NCBI GenBank assembly: GCA_012295275.1
Contig: CM022677.1
Span: 3,683,968 to 3,698,967, forward strand
Direction of reading: 5' to 3'
DNA: 15,000 nt
From: Chrysomallon squamiferum
Taxonomy: Eukaryota > Mollusca > Gastropoda > Neomphalida > Peltospiridae
Shown here: positions 1-8,591 of the stretch, piece after piece
Layout of the letters: every line of letters begins with the position of its first letter
Numbering within the stretch: the stretch's first letter is position 1
Made by a program: the position numbers and the translations under genes
The notes under the pieces: model-generated
What the model saw: only the letters and a program-made list of their open reading frames with translations
The model's database searches: none
What the model was told of the DNA's origin: nothing

Positions 1-407
1 GTTTGATTTGTTTAGTTCTTGTTTAGTTTTGTTGTGTTGCTAATGACTACTACTTGGTGTTTTGTGACATCTGACCTCCCGTTACCATAGTGATATGTTG
101 AATTAAAATTAATATAAATAATAATAAACCCTGCAATATAAGGTGTCTGTTAAAATAAATCTTTGTAAAAATTCCTTTAATATTAACTTTCTTTATTAGC
201 AGCCTTAAGAAATACCGACTATTATATAAGGATATTTTAAAGCCTGAAATCATCCATTTTAAATAATAAACAAATATTTACCCAGGTAAAAGCATATTCA
301 GTATATACACTAAAACTGAATATTACAAATACCAATTTTTCATAAATTAATATAATAAAAGATGTAATACAATTTTGCATTTAGAACAAACATTTTTTTT
401 TTAATAA

Positions 408-411
<4 letters not shown>
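1..411. other. AT-rich sequence without a recognisable gene
   Basis: No exon with paired splice sites and family resemblance is visible on either strand. The minus-strand open frame at 50-253 has unremarkable composition and no recognisable motif. A run of T at about 393-402 precedes the GA microsatellite. Confidence 0.6.

Positions 412-490
<79 letters not shown>
412..490. repeat. (GA)n microsatellite
   Basis: About 39 uninterrupted AG dinucleotides. Pure and long, so probably length-variable between individuals and hard to assemble exactly. Confidence 0.98.
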
Positions 491-494
<4 letters not shown>

Positions 495-803
495 ATGCAG
501 TGACACTGTGTGAAGGGCTGACAGTTCCAGTCTTGTAACAGGAAAGTTAAACATTTTAAAATACTGATGAAATATGAAGCTGCTTCTTTTGTTTTATAAT
601 ATAGAAATAAACATTTACAACAAAATAATCACATTTACATAAATATGTATGTGTGTAATGTCTGTGTAAGTGCATGTCCATGTGTTTGCATGATCATTTA
701 CTGATAAGTTATCCACAAACTGCAACTTCATATATTAAATTAAATTAAGCTTCATTAGGTTTAGAATAATGAGAAATATGTAAGAAAACAAACAAAAATT
801 CAC
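491..803. other. Intergenic or intronic sequence, nothing recognised
   Basis: It follows the CAMSAP-like exon in the direction of that gene. I looked on the minus strand for the continuation of the CH domain and did not find it. It contains loose TG/TATG-rich sequence around 640-690 only. Confidence 0.55.
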
Positions 804-894
804 CTGCTCAGATTTGTTCTCTTTTGCAATGGCAGCAGTACAAACTTTATTTAACCAGAAAATAACTGTGACCTCAGTGTCTGATGGAAGTTCA
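804..894 (-). CDS. Exon: CAMSAP/Patronin-like CH domain, FWLNKV segment
   Basis: Exon of 91 nt, phase 2 in and phase 0 out, with acceptor AACACATCCAG and donor GTGAAT. It encodes SELPSDTEVTVIFWLNKV, then CTAAIAKENKSEQ, matching the CAMSAP CH signature (E)LP-D-E-A(M/V)--W(I/L)NKV followed by a lysine/glutamate-rich helix. A second and stronger acceptor (TTTTAAAACTTTCAG, exon start 921) lies exactly 27 nt upstream in the same phase. Its extra codons read FNTSS directly before ELP, which improves the family match, but the second codon is TGA. So either the weaker downstream acceptor is used, dropping nine residues, or the gene is broken. The expected next exon is not recognisable between 1 and 803. 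Confidence 0.64.
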
Positions 895-1260
895 CTGGAT
901 GTGTTAAAAGTTGTAATTCAACTGAAAGTTTTAAAATTACATGTTCAATAGAGAGGTTTAGCACAGACGTAACTTTCACATACTGATTTTCTTGATATGG
1001 GACAAGCCTATATGTATGTGTTTGTGTATAGCAATGTTTTGAAACATTATAAAGGGTGAGTCTGGTTTTTATGATTTTCTTTAATTATATTTGGCAATAT
1101 AAACATTGAACATGTTCAAACCAAATGTACATATATTATATGTCCAAATAAATTTGTTCATAAGTTCTAGAGCAGCAGTTACTTCCCTTCTTTAACTTAT
1201 TACAATACAAGCTTTGTTCTTTACATGGAAACTAAACTGAAAGTGAGTTATGCACATGTC

Positions 1261-1622
1261 TCATACTGTAAGTCTGTATGCAATCAGATACATGAACAGA
1301 TTACATCTATACTAAACCTCACTAATATGCTGAATGTAAAGACTGAGGTCTCATACTGTAAGATCAGTATGCAGTCAGATACATGAACAGATTACATCTA
1401 TGCTAAACCTCACTAATATGCTGAATGTAAGACTGAGGTCTCATACTGTAAGATCCATATGCAGTCAGATACATGAACAGATTACATCTATGCTAAACCT
1501 CACTAATATGCTGAATGTAAAGACTGAGGTCTCATACTGTAAGGTCTATATGCAATCAGATACATGAACAGATTACATCTATGCTAAACCTCACTAATAT
1601 GCTGAATGTAAAGACTGAGGTC
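1261..1622. repeat. 90-91 bp tandem minisatellite, four copies
   Basis: Units start at 1261, 1351, 1441 and 1532 with TCATACTGTA and end with GACTGAGGTC; lengths are 90, 90, 91 and 91 bp. They differ mainly at one variable site just after the start (AGTCTGTAT, AGATCAGTAT, AGATCCATAT, AGGTCTATAT). A fifth unit breaks off after TCAT. The array lies in the intron between the CAMSAP-like exons. On the minus strand each unit carries a CTTACAG-type acceptor-like sequence. Confidence 0.97.
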
Positions 1623-1704
1623 TCATTACGTCATATAATAAATTATACAAAATATGCACCCCTACATATCATTCTTCTTTTACCTCTCCCTGTGTCTCTT
1701 CATT

Positions 1705-1706
<2 letters not shown>

Positions 1707-1767
<61 letters not shown>
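1707..1767. repeat. (CT)n microsatellite
   Basis: About 30 pure CT dinucleotides, the same motif family as the GA tract at 412-490 but in opposite orientation. The open frame across it (1654-1857) is a repeat artefact, translating as SLSLSL. Confidence 0.98.
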
Positions 1768-1770
<3 letters not shown>

Positions 1771-2083
1771 CATTCGTACACTTATTTGTTTAAATGCTAT
1801 CGTCATAATTCTTCTCGTTCTTTTCAGCAATCACTTAATATTCAAAGTAGAAGATGAAAGCCTTTAAATACAGCTTGTCATTAACCTCTGAACTGAAACA
1901 CAATTTATCATACAGTGATACTTTCCAAACCACTAACTGAACAAAATAAATAAACTTTAACAATCTCATTTTATCTCATTTTAGTAAAAAAAGGTTTTTA
2001 TTTTTTATTTAACTTTAGTATTTAATAAACAAAAATACAAATACAAATATAAAATAAATAAATAAATAAAAACTACAGCTTAC

Positions 2084-2169
2084 CTGATTGCTTGGACAGC
2101 ATGTTCTGCTGAAACAACTTCATGGGCGTATGCCAACATCAGCACATCAATTAGAGCAATATGTTCATT
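2084..2169 (-). CDS. Exon: CAMSAP/Patronin-like CH domain, helix region
   Basis: Exon of 86 nt with acceptor GTTACTTTTTCAG and strong donor GTAAGC. Only one frame is open (phase 0 in, 2 out). It encodes NEHIALIDVLMLAYAHEVVS, then AEHAVQAI. This closely follows the start of the CAMSAP-type calponin-homology domain, whose pattern is AH-(A/T)(V/L)I(D/E)(A/S)LM--YA-E--S---V--A(I/V)(R/K)R. CAMSAP/Patronin proteins bind and protect free microtubule minus ends through a C-terminal CKK domain, which is not in this window; the CH region is N-terminal. The gap to the next exon (895-2083) contains a 90-bp minisatellite and a CT microsatellite. The assignment rests on recalled family patterns and not on a database search. 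Confidence 0.66.
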
Positions 2170-2519
2170 CTGAAAAAGTAACAATAAAAAAATAACAATA
2201 AAGATAATAAATAAACAGTTGTAAATAAATAAATAAATAGTACTTCTGTATAATTAAAATATCAATTTTACTGAGTAATGCACAATCTTTGTAATGATAA
2301 TAACAAAAATAATTAATATCAGCAAATAAGTGATTATCATTACACTGTTTGATAATTAATAAACAATTGTCTCAAAACTTATTTTACTCTCTAAGACAAA
2401 AAAAATAAAATAGAAAACTCATGATGTAAACTCACTTTCTAGACAGCACCTGACTAAAACTGCAGTGACCTACGTAAAATATTGTCTGAAAAAGAAGATT
2501 ACCCTGCAACACAGTAAGA
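2170..2519. other. AT-rich intronic sequence, nothing recognised
   Basis: It holds short AATA-rich tracts (about 2181-2239) and no convincing exon. A few acceptor/donor-like pairs around 2430-2470 enclose stop-containing or trivial segments. Confidence 0.55.
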
Positions 2520-2543
2520 GATCATCATCATAATCATAATAGC

Positions 2544-2591
<48 letters not shown>

Positions 2592-2728
2592 CATGATGAT
2601 TGTAAAAATTAACAACAATAGTAACCACAACAACAACAATAATAGTAGTAGCAGTAGTAGTAGTAATAGTAATAATAATAGTAAAAATAACAATAATAAC
2701 ACAACAATAACTATAATAATAATTTACT
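2520..2728. repeat. Compound trinucleotide repeat (AAT, AAC, AGT)
   Basis: A pure (AAT)n block at about 2543-2590 is followed by mixed AAC/AGT/AAT triplets to about 2728. The frames that read as poly-Asn/Ser, poly-Tyr or poly-Leu/Ile on either strand come from the repeat. No start, splice or domain evidence supports coding. Confidence 0.93.
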
Positions 2729-3115
2729 TTATACATTTTCATCTATTATTGATTATAGTAAGTTTAATATGTTATATATTAATGAGAAAAAGAAGGGATT
2801 AATGTTTTATTTAACAACATATATATAGAATTGTATTTTTGTTTTTGTATTAAACACATACTATGAAGGAATAAGGTAATATATTTTAATTTTATTCTAT
2901 ACATAACTAGCTGAACTGAACTGTAGAAATAAGCCTTCATGACAGGAAACAAGTCTCTTCACAGATCATTTTCTGATCATTTAGTGTTCTGTTTTTGATG
3001 AAATAATTCTAAGGTTTATAAAAAGTAAGATGCTAGAGATAATTAAAACAAAAGAACAATGGATATAGTAACTTTAATAATTAGAACATAAATCTTGAAA
3101 GAATAAGAAATGAAC
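2729..3115. other. AT-rich sequence, nothing recognised
   Basis: No gene, repeat unit or transposon end is recognisable on either strand. Confidence 0.5.
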
Positions 3116-3300
3116 CTGGTGTTCTACAGATGGAGACATTTGATGATTATTTGGTTTCTACCAGGGTAGACGACGATGCCAGATTTCCTCAAATTTTGTG
3201 CAACCATCAACTGACCACTGGTCCTAGAACTACGAATAATGTGCAGGGTTTTCATTCCAGAATGAACCGGTCAATTCATCATCTAAACATCATCTAATCA
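3116..3300. repeat. Unclassified, possibly interspersed repeat
   Basis: A more balanced-composition block within AT-rich surroundings. It includes the plus-strand segments GGGTAGACGACGATGCC and GTGCAGGGTTTTCATTCCAG. The GGTTTTCATTCCA stretch reminds me of interspersed repeats seen in other animal genomes, but I cannot name a family. There is no open frame of interest and no clear tRNA-like A/B boxes. Confidence 0.3.
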
Positions 3301-3310
3301 TAAACACATT

Positions 3311-3487
3311 TATAGAGTTGATAAAAGGAACAGAAACATCAGAACGTGCTAAACTGAGACAGGTAAACTTATAGAGTTGATAAAAGGAACAGAAACATCA
3401 GAACGTGCTAAACTGAGACAGGTAAACTTATAGAGTTGATAAAAGGAACAGAAACATCAGAACGTGCTAAACTGAGACAGGTAAACT
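3311..3487. repeat. 59-bp tandem minisatellite, three copies
   Basis: Units start with TATAGAGTTGATAAAAGGAA at 3311, 3370 and 3429. They are essentially identical, which suggests recent or homogenised duplication. Each unit ends with GAGACAGGTAAAC, a 5'-splice-site-like sequence on the plus strand. Confidence 0.96.
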
Positions 3488-3630
3488 TTGGATCTGCCCC
3501 ACCATGAAGAAAGAGAGTTTATAAACAGACAGGAAACAGACTCGTGAAACTGAAGGCACAGCTAACACTTGGCCAGAAATCACCCATTCAGTTCTTTGAT
3601 ACCGATGGACATATTTTAAAGAGACGTAAA

Positions 3631-3738
3631 TGAGACTTTAAATGATTCTCTTTGTTACGTTTAAATGAGACGTTAAGACTTTAAATGATTCTCTTTGTTA
3701 CGAGACTTTAAATGATTCTCTTTGTTACGTGACTTTAA
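3631..3738. repeat. Short irregular tandem repeat (ACTTTAAATGATTCTC...)
   Basis: Three imperfect copies of a segment beginning GACTTTAAATGATTCTC and ending TTTGTTACG lie at about 3632, 3676 and 3704, with intervals of roughly 44 and 28 bp. A fourth partial copy (GACTTTAAAGG) follows. Confidence 0.85.
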
Positions 3739-3851
3739 AGGACACCACAACAAGTAAACAACTCTGTTGGTAAATTGTAAATCTAACCACATCATTTCCT
3801 AACAATAATCAAAACATTAACCATGTTTCAAATAATAATTAAAAAAATGAA

Positions 3852-3852
<1 letters not shown>

Positions 3853-3914
<62 letters not shown>

Positions 3915-3929
3915 GAAGAAGAAGAAATA

Positions 3930-3973
<44 letters not shown>

Positions 3974-3975
3974 AA
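3853..3975. repeat. Compound microsatellite (ATA)n-(AAG)n-(AAAG)n
   Basis: A pure (AAT) tract to about 3914, five AAG triplets, then about twelve AAAG tetranucleotides. The stepwise change of motif suggests each tract was born at the edge of the previous one. Confidence 0.97.
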
Positions 3976-5000
3976 AAAATAAATGTTTTGAATATGTATA
4001 TTTAAATCACAAACCTAACTTTAACCGATAATGAAAAATATATTAAATTAAGGTAATTTTTGTTCTTGTTATTATTATTTATATATATATTTCTAAACTT
4101 CCACTGAGTTTTACAATTTTAGAATTTCTTGAGATCAGTTTATATTTAAAATATCTCTAACACTAACCATTTCTCTTATACTGAGATTAATTTAAGTTTA
4201 AACTTAATCCTAACAAAAATTACTAATTGATGGATCCAAAAGCAGTTTTAAATGTGTTGGTAACTGCAAGTCTCATTCAGAACCAATTCAACTGAAACAC
4301 AAAGACTATCAGGTATATGGAGTAATTTGTTTTTAATTTGTTACATCTGATTAATGCTGTATTTATAAGTAATCATACAATAATGTAATAAAACATAAAA
4401 ATAAAATAGTTTCTAGAGCATTAAATACTTAATTATGTAGAGATTTGTTTTATATTTCTAAATTATAGTTGTCTTTATAACTGTAAAAATTAATGAAAAC
4501 ATCTAGAGGAAAAGGTTAAATTTGTACATTTGATTGAAAAATCAAAAACAACATTTTGATATGTTTTCTGTTATGAACTGAGAAAAATTAAAACACAGTT
4601 GAAATATAAAATAAATATCTGTCACTAAGACAATGTATTTAATGTTTTGTATAAGCAATAAAGAAGTTGGTAATGTTTCATAGTAATATATGAAAACCAA
4701 ATACAAATTCATTCCTTGCTCTAGGAAACAGAATCAAGTTAATCCTTTGTCAGTACAAAATGAGCTGTTAAGACTTGACTTATTCTTGTCATTAATTATT
4801 AGTGCTGAGTTTTGAAACCACAAAGAGAGATTTTAACACAGAACCTATTTCTGTCAGAAAGTATAGATGTCATTAACACTGATTTAAAATCAGCATAAAA
4901 TGAGATTTTAAAACTGGACTTCATTTGTGTCAGGAACTGAAGTTTCATTAATTAATACTGAATGCAACTATTCTTAGTCATAATAATTATAAGCTTTAGT
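3976..5000. other. About 1 kb of AT-rich sequence, nothing recognised
   Basis: I see no splice-bounded coding segment, RNA gene or transposon end on either strand. A short (TA)n lies at about 4079-4090. The right edge holds the stop codon of the candidate damaged exon. Confidence 0.55.
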
Positions 5001-5032
5001 CAAAGTTGTGTCCCTTTGCTTATATAAAAATG

Positions 5033-5098
5033 TATTCTCAAGGCAATTAATTCATCTTCACTCATTTCTGTTCCATCATTAATTCCAGTATAACCATT
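5033..5098 (-). pseudogene. Candidate damaged exon: CAMSAP/Patronin-like, segment before CH core
   Basis: A good acceptor (CTCTTTTTCACAG) opens a frame reading NGYTGINDGT, then EMSEDELIALRI. In CAMSAP proteins this position holds an acidic stretch followed by (V/L)TE--L----P(I/L)-M, directly before the exon that begins (S)AH. The frame is phase 0, fitting both neighbours. No GT donor compatible with the next exon occurs where the exon should end, around 5033, and the frame runs on to TGA at 5002-5000. Donor loss would make the copy non-functional. Otherwise the resemblance is chance. The end coordinate is set by homology and not by a splice site. Confidence 0.38.
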
Positions 5099-5461
5099 CT
5101 GTGAAAAAGAGGTAACATGTTCTCCAGTCAATTAAGTACACACTCCAGTTGTTTAATTTCTTCATCACTTGAACTGTTTCCTGAACTTTATTTCTTCTTG
5201 TTTCTTACAAGCCATTTTCTTCATTTATTCTGAATAATACCAGAAACATTTATTAGTTTTAATAAACATAATTATAACATCAGATTAAATACACGATGCA
5301 ATTATAAAAATTACTTGTTTGTCCATTGTTTTGTTATCTGCTTTCCATTCACTTTCACACCTTTTAATGTTGTAAATGAAACAAGTGTTGTATAAAACAT
5401 CAAAAACATTTATATGAAAAGAAAGTAGGAAACTATCAGGAAGAAATCCATTCTGTTAAAC

Positions 5462-5506
5462 ATGTGTGTGTATGTGTGTGTGCATGTGTGTGTGTGTGCG
5501 TGTGTG
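5462..5506. repeat. Imperfect (TG)n microsatellite
   Basis: TG dinucleotides interrupted by TATG, TGCATG and GCG steps. Confidence 0.95.
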
Positions 5507-5950
5507 AATACATACATATGTACAGAAATAACTCACTTTCAGATGTTTCTTTAAGTCTTTCTACTAAAAGTTATCTTGATAACCAAAATCATTATTACAT
5601 TTATCTGAAATAATGAAATTTTAAAGGACAACTCAGATAATTTTTAATTATTGCTTAGAGACAGAATTAGATAATATTAACTGTTCAGAAGAGAGACTAA
5701 ACTGACGTAAAAATTGAAACTGTGTAACAATTTATGTTTTTCGAAAATAATAATAATACATGAAAATAAAGCTATTCAAATTTTTTTTAATAATAATGAA
5801 GTTTAAAAATAATAATATAAATAAAATGAAACAACAGTAACTATGAGAAAAAAAATAATGAGAAAACTGTAGGTTTTATTAAGACTAAATGTAATGATAA
5901 AATTTCAGAATTACCAGAGATGTATACACAGAAAAGAAAAGAGTTAAATA
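5507..5950. other. AT-rich sequence, nothing recognised
   Basis: It contains AAT-rich patches (about 5746-5825). Open frames on both strands overlap between 5841 and 6120, but neither shows a motif or splice support. Confidence 0.5.
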
Positions 5951-5951
5951 T

Positions 5952-6006
5952 ACATCCGAGGATACTATTTGTTATATTCAACCAAATAGTTATCCTCCTA
6001 GGATGT
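5952..6006. repeat. Imperfect inverted repeat (hairpin)
   Basis: The left arm is ACATCCGAGGATACTATTTG and the right arm runs from CAAATAGTTATCCTC to GGATGT. They pair over about 20 bp with a four-base bulge and a loop of about 11 bases. The stem is long enough to be non-random. It could be the remnant of a small palindromic element or a structured RNA. Neither tRNA nor microRNA features can be established from sequence alone. Confidence 0.7.
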
Positions 6007-6279
6007 TCGAGTGTTTTAGACACAGGAGCTTGGCAGAGCCTAAATGTAAAAGATGCTATAACTTATTGTATAAGAGCTAAAAAAAAAATAATAATAACTC
6101 TGCAAAAAGCAAAAATATAATCATTCAGACATTTGGGGGAATGTGTGCTACCATTACTGTGACATCAGTTCACCTCTAGTTTCTGAGAGGTGTGGCTTGA
6201 TCTCATAAACCTGCATTTCTACTAGATCTGTTTGAAGGAAAACTGGTTCATGTTTGTCAAGGATATCTGAAAGAGCAGA

Positions 6280-7040
6280 ATGAGAATTTATTCAAGCAGT
6301 GGTTACTGTTGATCAAACACTTAGTTCTGCCGAGTTAAATACACCTGCTGATTATATTGCACAAATTAACTGGATCAAAAAGAATCTGTGAGAAGCACGG
6401 AAAAGTGATCCATCTTTGAAAGGGGTGTGGTCAAAGTAGTGCATTAAAAACAATCTTTCAAACCAGAGTGAATGTTTTTTATGTGCTCAGTGCTGAGGAA
6501 GAAAGTGAAAAGTTTGAATGTTTTCAGTTGCAGTATTTAGAATATACAGACAGTAAATACCAAGTTTAAGTCCTGAATGTGTGTTTGTGGGTCATCTGGG
6601 GTGAACAAAAACATATCTGCAGATTGCATCAGACCTTTATTGGCCAGAAATGTATCACAAGACAAAGGAATTTGTCAAAAGTGGAAAGGTGTCTCAGAAA
6701 AATGGGAAAACAAATCAGGTTATTACCCTGACACCCCTAAAATTGGTGCCAATCAGTGGACCTGTTTTTTCAAAAGTATTAGCTGATATTGTGGGACCAC
6801 TGCCCAGAACTAGCCAGGGTAACAAAAATCTGTAGACAATAATGTGTGTGAATACTAGGTTCCAGAGGCAATCCCATTATGTAAGATGACAGCTAGTGTG
6901 GTAACAAAAGTGCTGATAAAATATTTCATGAAAACTGGTTTACCAGATGAAATTCAGTCTGATCAAAGCTAAAATTTCATGTGAAAATTGTTTCAGCAAG
7001 TCATGGTTCTGTTAGGAATACATCAGGAGACACAAAAGTG
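6280..7040 (+). pseudogene. Decayed Ty3/gypsy retrotransposon pol fragment (integrase)
   Basis: The region is recognised by integrase landmarks in order. A zinc-binding-type GHLG and TKTY near 6589, then YWP-MY near 6640, mark the N-terminal H2C2 region; its two cysteines are not visible. GPLPRTSQGN near 6797 follows the first catalytic Asp (codon at 6785). TIMCV lies near 6838. LP-EIQSD near 6941 carries the second Asp (codon at 6961); the Asp spacing of about 59 codons is normal. The glutamate is not clear. Upstream, DPSLKG near 6409 fits the linker between RNase H and integrase. The copy is dead: multiple in-frame stops occur (for example after GHLG and after GNKNL), and at least one single-base frame break lies near 6861. 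No LTRs or flanking duplications are seen. Its strand is opposite to both genes. Confidence 0.83.
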
Positions 7041-7190
7041 AGTTGGTAAAAATAGTAAATTTGGTTAATAGATGATTGGACAAATCTGGTGTACTTTATT
7101 AATCAGACAACAGGACAGTAAAATAAAGAACTCCATATTGTCAAGTATCATGCAAATAGTACTACCAATGATGAATCTCTTAGTCATGTC

Positions 7191-7350
7191 TGACCCTGAC
7201 CCCCAACCCTAAGCCAAACCTCAAACTCTCTGACCCTAACCCCAACCCCAAACACTAAACCATAACCCCTTTCCTTACCTTTAACAGACCCCTAATCCTA
7301 ACCCAAACCCTCTAACCCAAGCCTAACCCTAAACCTTACCCTTACCCCAG
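7191..7350. repeat. Degenerate telomere-like CCCTAA (TTAGGG) tract
   Basis: A C-rich, almost G-free plus-strand tract. It has repeated CCCTAA, CCCCAA and CCTAACCC variants, with GACCCTAACCCC and GCCTAACCCTAAACC clearest. The interior is heavily mutated. It is either an old interstitial telomeric sequence or a minisatellite of telomere-like motif. Confidence 0.8.
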
Positions 7351-7821
7351 ACTTACTATAATTTTATTCAGGAAAGTAAATAGAATTTAAACTTACTAAC
7401 TTTCCTTAGAGAGATGGATAGACAGATAAGAAGATATAGCAGATAGATATAATAATATTTACTATCTTATTTCCACTGTTACGCATTCTTTCTTACTTTT
7501 AATTTGTTTAGGACTCTTTAGATATATTGGTATTACATTTCAACAACTGAAGCTTAAAAAATTGTAACTCAGCCAGAAATAGGAGGACTACGTTCACTTA
7601 AAACATTGTGTTATTACTACTAGTATATACAACTCCTATCTGTCTCCTATCTTGTAGATCTGATGTTACACTGGATTTCTCCTGAATGTCAGATGAAGTA
7701 AGCAACACTGACAGTTACTGTGTTCACTCGTTACCTCTTGTACTGGAACAAACAAGTTGAAGATAATTATTTAAATAGTTGTAACTATGAGATAACAAAA
7801 GCCAGTGATAACACTGTTTAC
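7351..7821. other. AT-rich sequence with a short GATA-like tract
   Basis: A loose GATA/GACA repeat lies at about 7414-7450. A plus-strand segment at about 7659-7705 has acceptor- and donor-like ends, but its short peptide has no recognisable match and I do not call it. Confidence 0.5.
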
Positions 7822-7872
7822 CTGTAGCACTTTCCATTCATTAACAGCAGTTAACAGAGTATGTTCTTCAGA
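7822..7872 (-). CDS. Candidate exon: CAMSAP/Patronin-like, upstream part of CH region
   Basis: A 51-nt segment, phase 0 in and out, with acceptor TTCATTTACCAG and donor GTAAAC. It encodes SEEHTLLTAVNEWKVLQ. In CAMSAP/Patronin the segment before the CH core has the pattern H--(I/L)(I/L)-AL-RKG(V/I)YV, which this resembles loosely. Its place upstream of two better CAMSAP-like exons, on the same strand and in compatible phase, is the main reason to list it. It is too short to stand alone and could be chance. Confidence 0.4.
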
Positions 7873-8457
7873 CTGGTAAATGAAGCTTTATCAAACAGTT
7901 TTTTACTATAAATGTTGAAAAATTAAGACAAGAGTTGGATAGAGAAAAATGCCTTTATTCTTAATTTCACTAAACTATATGAACAAAGAAAAGAACAAAA
8001 AATTATTTTCTTTCTGGAATAAAAAAATGAGAAAAAAGACCTGAACTTATTAAATAATATGAAATTAGTCTGGAATACGGAGTTAAACAGTGAATAGATT
8101 GCTTCATGTTTATCAGCAGCATTACTCTTTAATATGTTTTGAAAGTATAATTTAATATTTCAACATGAATTATGTGAAAATTAATGCATATTACTGCTCA
8201 GTATTTCTTTGAAAGGTTTATTTAATATTTCACTTCATTTATGTGAATCTAAATGTTCCTGTTGTCATCTCAGTTGAGGTGTCACCACAAGAACATGGGC
8301 AGGAAACGTTGTTTATTGATAATTTCAAGTTAAAATGCCTCAAAGAAAGCAAAATAAAACTGTATGTCTAAATATAACTATAGATGAAACACTAATATGA
8401 GTTTTCACTTATACTTTAACAAATGTTCTAACTTTCACTGTCAGTTGTTGTAATATT
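7873..8457. other. AT-rich spacer between the two minus-strand genes
   Basis: I searched the minus strand for the roughly 150-200 missing N-terminal residues expected for CAMSAP/Patronin and found none. AATAAA signals on the minus strand at 8317-8312 and 8222-8217 could serve the 3' end of the RNA-binding-protein gene. Confidence 0.5.
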
Positions 8458-8591
8458 GGTATCCACACTGAGGAGGTTGTTGAGGGATGCGATGATAAGT
8501 TTGGTATCCACACACAGGAGGTTGTTGGGTATCCGATGATAAGTTTGGTATCCACACACAGGAGGTTGTTGAGGCATGGGTTGATCAGTTT
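8458..8591. repeat. 45-bp tandem repeat, three copies (45, 44, 45 bp)
   Basis: Units start with GGTATCCACA at 8458, 8503 and 8547. On the minus strand the unit translates as a 15-residue repeat of the type GYQTYHRIPQQPPVC, which looks like genuine low-complexity protein sequence. The middle unit is one base short, so frames before and after it do not match. No acceptor opens the protein-like frame without a stop. It may be an old coding tail or only a minisatellite with period 45. Confidence 0.9.

Noticed and set aside
1654-1857. Open frame with hydrophobic start and SLSLSL repeat
   Set aside because: Its core is the (CT)n microsatellite; no independent coding evidence.
2470-2802. Three overlapping open frames (Tyr-rich, Leu/Ile-rich and Asn/Ser-rich) on both strands
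   Set aside because: All are translations of the AAT/AGT/AAC microsatellite; no start context, splice signal or domain.
6577-6835. Two short overlapping open frames as independent genes
   Set aside because: They are pieces, in different frames, of the decayed Ty3/gypsy integrase region.
7659-7705. Plus-strand segment with acceptor- and donor-like ends
   Set aside because: Very short, no homology, no phase-compatible partner exons on the plus strand.
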